Assembly (NCBI GenBank): GCA_964512105.1 | Contig: CAZEGI010000035.1 | Coordinates: 1-8,973, forward strand | Source of the DNA: CAZEGI01 sp964512105 | Lineage (GTDB): Archaea > Altiarchaeota > Altiarchaeia > IMC4 > CAZEGI01 | Length of the DNA: 8,973 nucleotides | Direction of reading: 5' to 3' | Shown: in pieces, positions 5,665 to 8,973 of the stretch | Numbering within the stretch: position 1 is the first letter of the stretch | Layout of the letters: every line of letters begins with the position of its first letter | Notes under the pieces: model-generated | What the model was told of the DNA's origin: nothing | Seen by the model: the letters and a program-made list of their open reading frames with translations, nothing else | Databases searched by the model: none | Made by a program: the position numbers and the translations under genes

Positions 5665-6831
5665 ATGAAGAACATCGTTGTTGATTTTCTGGACACTAAA
5701 CCCCTGGAAAAACAGCAGGTCGAACTTGTTGAGCGCAAGGGCATCGGTCATCCGGATTCGATATGCGATGGCGTTGCAGAATCTGTCAGTCGCGGTTTAT
5801 GCAGGGAATACATAAAAAGATTCGGGGGCATAATGCACCACAACACCGACCAGGTCGAACTCATCGGCGGTGAGTCTAACCCAATCTACAGGGGCGGCGA
5901 AATCATACGCCCGATGTATCTGCTGCTAAGTGGAAGAGCAACAACCTATGTCGGCAACGAAAAAGTCCCGATAGGCAGAATCGCAATTGAATCCGCGAGA
6001 AATTACCTTAAGGATACGATAAAAGAACTGAACTTGGATAATAGTATCATTATCGACCAGCGCCTCGGGCAGGGGTCATCCGATTTGTGCAACGTATTCC
6101 AGCGCAAAGGCATTCCAAAATCAAACGACACGTCATTCGGTGTCGGTTTCGCGCCGCTTTCAACCGTGGAAAACCTGACCCTGCAGGTTGCGGACTACCT
6201 CAACTTCAAGTGCAAAATAAAGGCCGCGGGAAAGGACATAAAAGTAATGGGTGTCAGGAAAAATCACGAAATAACACTCACAATAGCGTGTGCCATGATA
6301 TCAAAATACCTCGACGACCTTGACGACTACAAAGAGACAATCCAAAAAATGAAGTTCGAGGTCGAAGGCGTCGTTGCAAAACTCACGGACAAGAAAGTCA
6401 ACATTGAAATAAACACAGCAGACGATTACGAAAAGGGCAGCGTTTTCCTCACGGTAACAGGAACCTCAGCGGAGCATGGTGACGACGGCTCCGTGGGGAG
6501 AGGCAACCGTGCAAACGGCTTAATAGCTCCATTCAGACCAACGTCCCTTGAAGCGACATCAGGCAAAAATCCGGTCAACCACGTCGGAAAAATCTACAAC
6601 CTTCTCTCAAACCTCATCGCGCAGGACATCGCAAAGGAGGGCGCGGAACAGGTTTATGTTCGTTTGATGTCGCAAATCGGAAAGCCGATAAACAACCCGC
6701 TTGTTGCATCAGTTCAAATCATCGGAGACAAAAAACTGGAAAACAAAGCCCGGAAGATAACGGACTACTGGCTCGAGCACGTGACTGACATAACGCAGAT
6801 GTGCGTTGACGGGAAGATAAGGACGTTTTAA
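5665..6831 (+). CDS. mat: Archaeal S-adenosylmethionine synthetase (methionine adenosyltransferase)
   Basis: This cytosolic enzyme makes S-adenosylmethionine from methionine and ATP, releasing phosphate and pyrophosphate. It supplies the methyl donor for RNA, DNA, protein and lipid methylation and for radical-SAM chemistry. It belongs to the archaeal MAT family, which is strongly diverged from bacterial MetK. Visible blocks are ERKGIGHPDSICDGVAES at 23-40, HHNTDQVEL at 58-66, IDQRLGQGSSDL, NDTSFGVGFAPLS, TADDYEKGSVFLTVTGTSAE, DDGSVGRGNRANG at 273-285 and SGKNPVNHVGKIYN at 299-312. The 388 residues are slightly fewer than the roughly 400 I recall for the family. Starting at 5665 gives MKNIVVDFLD, which aligns without gaps to the remembered Methanocaldococcus start MRNIIVKKLD. 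An ATG at 5644 would add seven residues. The ATG at 5557 would overlap radA by 26 nt and lies upstream of the promoter. No clear Shine-Dalgarno is present. Any operon link to radA or mcm is uncertain. Confidence 0.95.
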   Translation: MKNIVVDFLDTKPLEKQQVELVERKGIGHPDSICDGVAESVSRGLCREYIKRFGGIMHHNTDQVELIGGESNPIYRGGEIIRPMYLLLSGRATTYVGNEKVPIGRIAIESARNYLKDTIKELNLDNSIIIDQRLGQGSSDLCNVFQRKGIPKSNDTSFGVGFAPLSTVENLTLQVADYLNFKCKIKAAGKDIKVMGVRKNHEITLTIACAMISKYLDDLDDYKETIQKMKFEVEGVVAKLTDKKVNIEINTADDYEKGSVFLTVTGTSAEHGDDGSVGRGNRANGLIAPFRPTSLEATSGKNPVNHVGKIYNLLSNLIAQDIAKEGAEQVYVRLMSQIGKPINNPLVASVQIIGDKKLENKARKITDYWLEHVTDITQMCVDGKIRTF

Positions 6832-6843
6832 TGCTATAAAAAT

Positions 6844-6851
6844 ACTTTTCC
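6844..6851 (+). promoter_or_regulatory. ACTTTTCC element upstream of mcm
   Basis: The same 8-mer as in front of radA, again starting exactly 25 nt before TTTTTATA. It begins 13 nt after the mat stop codon, so termination of mat is an alternative role. Ungapped comparison of the 33-nt segments in front of radA and mcm, boxes included, gives 23 identical positions. Confidence 0.3.
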
Positions 6852-6868
6852 TCCACTCTTCTGTTTAC

Positions 6869-6877
6869 TTTTTATAT
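6869..6877 (+). promoter_or_regulatory. TATA box for mcm
   Basis: TTTTTATAT lies in the 90-nt gap between mat and mcm. Archaeal spacing puts the transcription start near 6899, giving a leader of about 23 nt. That leader contains the small hairpin and the Shine-Dalgarno site described separately. Confidence 0.55.
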
Positions 6878-6896
6878 CCACCTTCCAATATTAAAA

Positions 6897-6912
6897 TCCA
6901 CCCTTCGGTGGA
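6897..6912 (+). promoter_or_regulatory. Small hairpin in the mcm leader
   Basis: TCCACC (6897-6902) and GGTGGA (6907-6912) can form a perfect 6-bp stem around a CTTC loop. The 3' arm shares its last three bases, GGA, with the GGAGGTG ribosome binding site. An upstream CCACC at 6878-6882 could pair with GGTGG at 6913-6917 in a longer transcript. If transcription starts near 6899, one or two base pairs of the short stem are lost. A role in translation control is an inference. Confidence 0.4.
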
Positions 6913-6916
6913 GGTG
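6910..6916 (+). promoter_or_regulatory. Shine-Dalgarno site of mcm
   Basis: GGAGGTG lies 5 nt before the ATG at 6922 and is fully complementary to the archaeal 16S rRNA tail. It settles the start codon of mcm. Of the genes in this window with their own promoter, mcm is the only one with such a site. Confidence 0.85.
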
Positions 6917-6921
6917 GCTGC

Positions 6922-8973
6922 ATGAAGGAATCCATAGCAAAATTTCTCAGCTCAAAATCCGAGCAGATAGCTGAACTCAGCGGCAATTATCCTGATAGCA
7001 AGAGCCTCAAAATTGACTTTACTGAACTTGAACGCTACGATTCAAAGATTACCGATAAGCTCATGGATGAGCCGGATGACACTATTGCAATTTTCAACCA
7101 ACTCCTTCGCGAGATTGCGGAGGTCTACGACAAAAGGAAAAAACCGCCAGAAAAAATCGAAAACCCCACGCTGTATACGCGCTTCTTCAATCTTCCAAAG
7201 GAAGGGGGTTACTCTATTCCTGTCCGAGACATAAACTCGGATTACATAGACAAACTGATTGCAGTTGACGGCATCGTGAACAAGATAAGCGACGTTCTCC
7301 CGAAGGTTTCAGTCGGCGCCTTCATCTGCAACAACCCCAACTGCAAGCAGATAATGATGGAGCCGCAGAACAAACGTTTCATCCAGTCGCCCCTGAAGTG
7401 CAGCAACTGCGGCAAGCACGATTTCCGGTTCGACATTGATCGCTCCGTTTTCATTGACACGCAAAAACTCGAAATCCAGGAATCCTTGGAACTTTTGAAG
7501 GGCGGCGAACAGGCTCGCCGAATAGAAATCTGGTGCGAGGAGGATCTGACAAATATCGTAACCGCTGGTGACAAAATAACTGTAACGGGCGTTCTGCGTC
7601 TAAAACCGCCGAAGAGGGGCAGCTTCGAGGGAAGCGCGGTTTACTACAAATTCATCGAAGCAAACCACATCGAGCCCATAGAGCGCGAATTCGAAGAAAT
7701 CGAGATAACCAAAAAAGAGGAAAAACAGATTAAGAAGCTTGCTTCCGACCCGGGGATTTACGACATGGTCATCGATTCCATCGCTCCTGGAATCTACGGT
7801 TACCGCGAGGTGAAGGAAGCCATCGCCCTGCAACTTTTTGGAGGTCGCGTAGGAAAGAAAATGCCAGACGGAACCAGCATACGGTCTGACATGCACATCC
7901 TCCTCATCGGCGACCCGGGCGTTGCGAAATCCCGCATCCTCCAGTACGTGGACCAGATAGCACCCAAGAGTCTGTACGTGACAGGAAAGGGCGCGACCGG
8001 TGCCGGCTTAACCGCAACCGCGGAGCGCGACGAATTTGAGGAGGGCGCATGGACTTTAAAAGCGGGCGCACTTGTTCTGGCAGGTGGTGGGATTGCAGCG
8101 ATAGACGAGTTCGACAAGATGGACAAGGAAGACCGGAGCGCGATGCACGAGGCCATGGAGCAGCAAACCATATCCGTCGCAAAAGCCGGAATAGTCGCAA
8201 AGTTCAAGGCCAACACATCGGTCCTTGCGGCTTCCAACCCGAAGTTCGGCAGATTCGACACCTACAAGCCGCTTGGAGAGCAGTTCGACATCCCACCAAC
8301 CCTACTCAGTCGCTTCGACCTCATTTTCCCGATACGCGACGTTCTTGACAAGGAACTCGACAGAAAGATTGCGGAGCACATGCTCAAGATCCACAAAACT
8401 GAAAAGGAAGTCAAGGAACTTGAACCCCCGGTTCCCGCGGAACTGTTCAGGAAATACATCGCATACTCCAGGCTGCACATGCGCCCGATTCTCACAGACG
8501 ATGCGGCAGAAAAACTGAAAGAATATTATATCAAACTCAGGTCTATTGGCAAAGGCAGCACGGCGGCAGCAACCCCGAGACAGCTTGAAGCGCTGGTAAG
8601 ATTGTCCGAAGCGTCGGCAAAAATACGACTGAGCGATTCCGTAACCATAAGCGATGCGGAGCGCGCCATACGTCTCACGGATTTCGTTCTCAAGGAAATC
8701 GCATACGACGAGTCCACAGGCGTTTTCGACATAGACCGCGTTGTTACAGAATACCCGAAATCCATCCGGGACAAAATACGCGTTGTCGAGGACATCGTGC
8801 GTGAACTTGTCGGTGAAAACGAAAAGGGCGAGGCATTGCTGGGCGACATACTCACAAAGGCGGAGGAGAAGGAACTCGACAGGTTCGAGGCCGAGCGTAT
8901 GCTCAACGAACTGAAAAAGAAAGGCGAAATCTACGAACCAAGAACAGGCAGATATAAAATAACCGAGATGTAA
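6922..8973 (+). CDS. mcm: Replicative DNA helicase MCM
   Basis: Archaeal MCM forms a hexamer that unwinds DNA 3'-5' at replication forks using ATP. The 683 residues are a normal full length. The first 80 or so residues are a helical A domain, then an OB fold. A zinc site is formed by C136, C141, C160 and C163, a C-x4-C and C-x2-C pair. LKGGEQARRIEIWCEEDL at 192-209 is the conserved N-terminal beta segment. The AAA+ core carries Walker A G330-DPGVAK-S337, Walker B AAIDE at 392-396, sensor 1 N439 in AASNP, arginine finger R464 in LLSRFDL and sensor 2 R553 in TPRQLEAL. From about residue 606 the protein ends in a winged-helix domain finishing KKGEIYEPRTGRYKI. Family key residues are all present, and no intein interrupts the P-loop region, a common insertion site in archaeal mcm genes. 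The start is set by the Shine-Dalgarno at 6910-6916. The TAA stop is the last codon of the window. Confidence 0.98.
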   Translation: MKESIAKFLSSKSEQIAELSGNYPDSKSLKIDFTELERYDSKITDKLMDEPDDTIAIFNQLLREIAEVYDKRKKPPEKIENPTLYTRFFNLPKEGGYSIPVRDINSDYIDKLIAVDGIVNKISDVLPKVSVGAFICNNPNCKQIMMEPQNKRFIQSPLKCSNCGKHDFRFDIDRSVFIDTQKLEIQESLELLKGGEQARRIEIWCEEDLTNIVTAGDKITVTGVLRLKPPKRGSFEGSAVYYKFIEANHIEPIEREFEEIEITKKEEKQIKKLASDPGIYDMVIDSIAPGIYGYREVKEAIALQLFGGRVGKKMPDGTSIRSDMHILLIGDPGVAKSRILQYVDQIAPKSLYVTGKGATGAGLTATAERDEFEEGAWTLKAGALVLAGGGIAAIDEFDKMDKEDRSAMHEAMEQQTISVAKAGIVAKFKANTSVLAASNPKFGRFDTYKPLGEQFDIPPTLLSRFDLIFPIRDVLDKELDRKIAEHMLKIHKTEKEVKELEPPVPAELFRKYIAYSRLHMRPILTDDAAEKLKEYYIKLRSIGKGSTAAATPRQLEALVRLSEASAKIRLSDSVTISDAERAIRLTDFVLKEIAYDESTGVFDIDRVVTEYPKSIRDKIRVVEDIVRELVGENEKGEALLGDILTKAEEKELDRFEAERMLNELKKKGEIYEPRTGRYKITEM

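Noticed and set aside
7800..8261. Minus-strand open frames opposite the mcm ATPase core.
   Set aside because: They are shadows of a strongly conserved, uninterrupted gene, and the translated products show no family motifs.

Overview
The window looks archaeal. It encodes a RadA recombinase, the archaeal-type methionine adenosyltransferase and a single MCM helicase. It also carries three membrane-anchored surface proteins with prepilin-like (class III or related) N-termini. Promoters show TTTTTATA/TTTATATA boxes roughly 21-53 nt upstream of start codons. The mix of 'AEYL..YGWAI' pilin-like proteins, Ser/Thr-rich stalks and DNRLRE domains suggests a DPANN-type or euryarchaeal lineage from an environmental genome. 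The sequence alone does not fix the lineage. Every supported gene is on the + strand.

Left half (1-4563), a cell-surface module: the 3' end of a probable secreted protein (3-254); then a two-gene overlapping operon (345-1262 and 1249-3189) of large pilin-like proteins rich in cysteines and N-glycosylation sequons; then, from its own promoter, a pilin-like protein (3223-4563) joining a class III-like anchor, a pilin head, a roughly 80-residue Ser/Thr stalk and a C-terminal DNRLRE domain. The second gene of the operon holds a carbohydrate-binding-like module and two tandem copies of a five-cysteine domain. Together these could form or decorate a surface appendage that binds a polysaccharide, host or neighbour cell. 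No pilus ATPase, membrane platform protein or prepilin peptidase lies in the window.

Right half (4564-8973), a housekeeping module: radA (recombination), mat (S-adenosylmethionine synthesis) and mcm (replicative helicase), each with its own apparent TATA box and 80-90 nt of intergenic DNA. The radA and mcm promoters resemble each other: ACTTTTCC lies exactly 25 nt before TTTTTATA in both.

Translation signals are mixed. The first surface gene and probably 3223 look leaderless. The downstream operon gene uses a TTG start behind a perfect AGGAGGTG. mcm has a GGAGGTG site next to a small hairpin. No gene-free stretch exceeds 300 bases. I see no tRNA, rRNA, CRISPR array, insertion sequence or intein.
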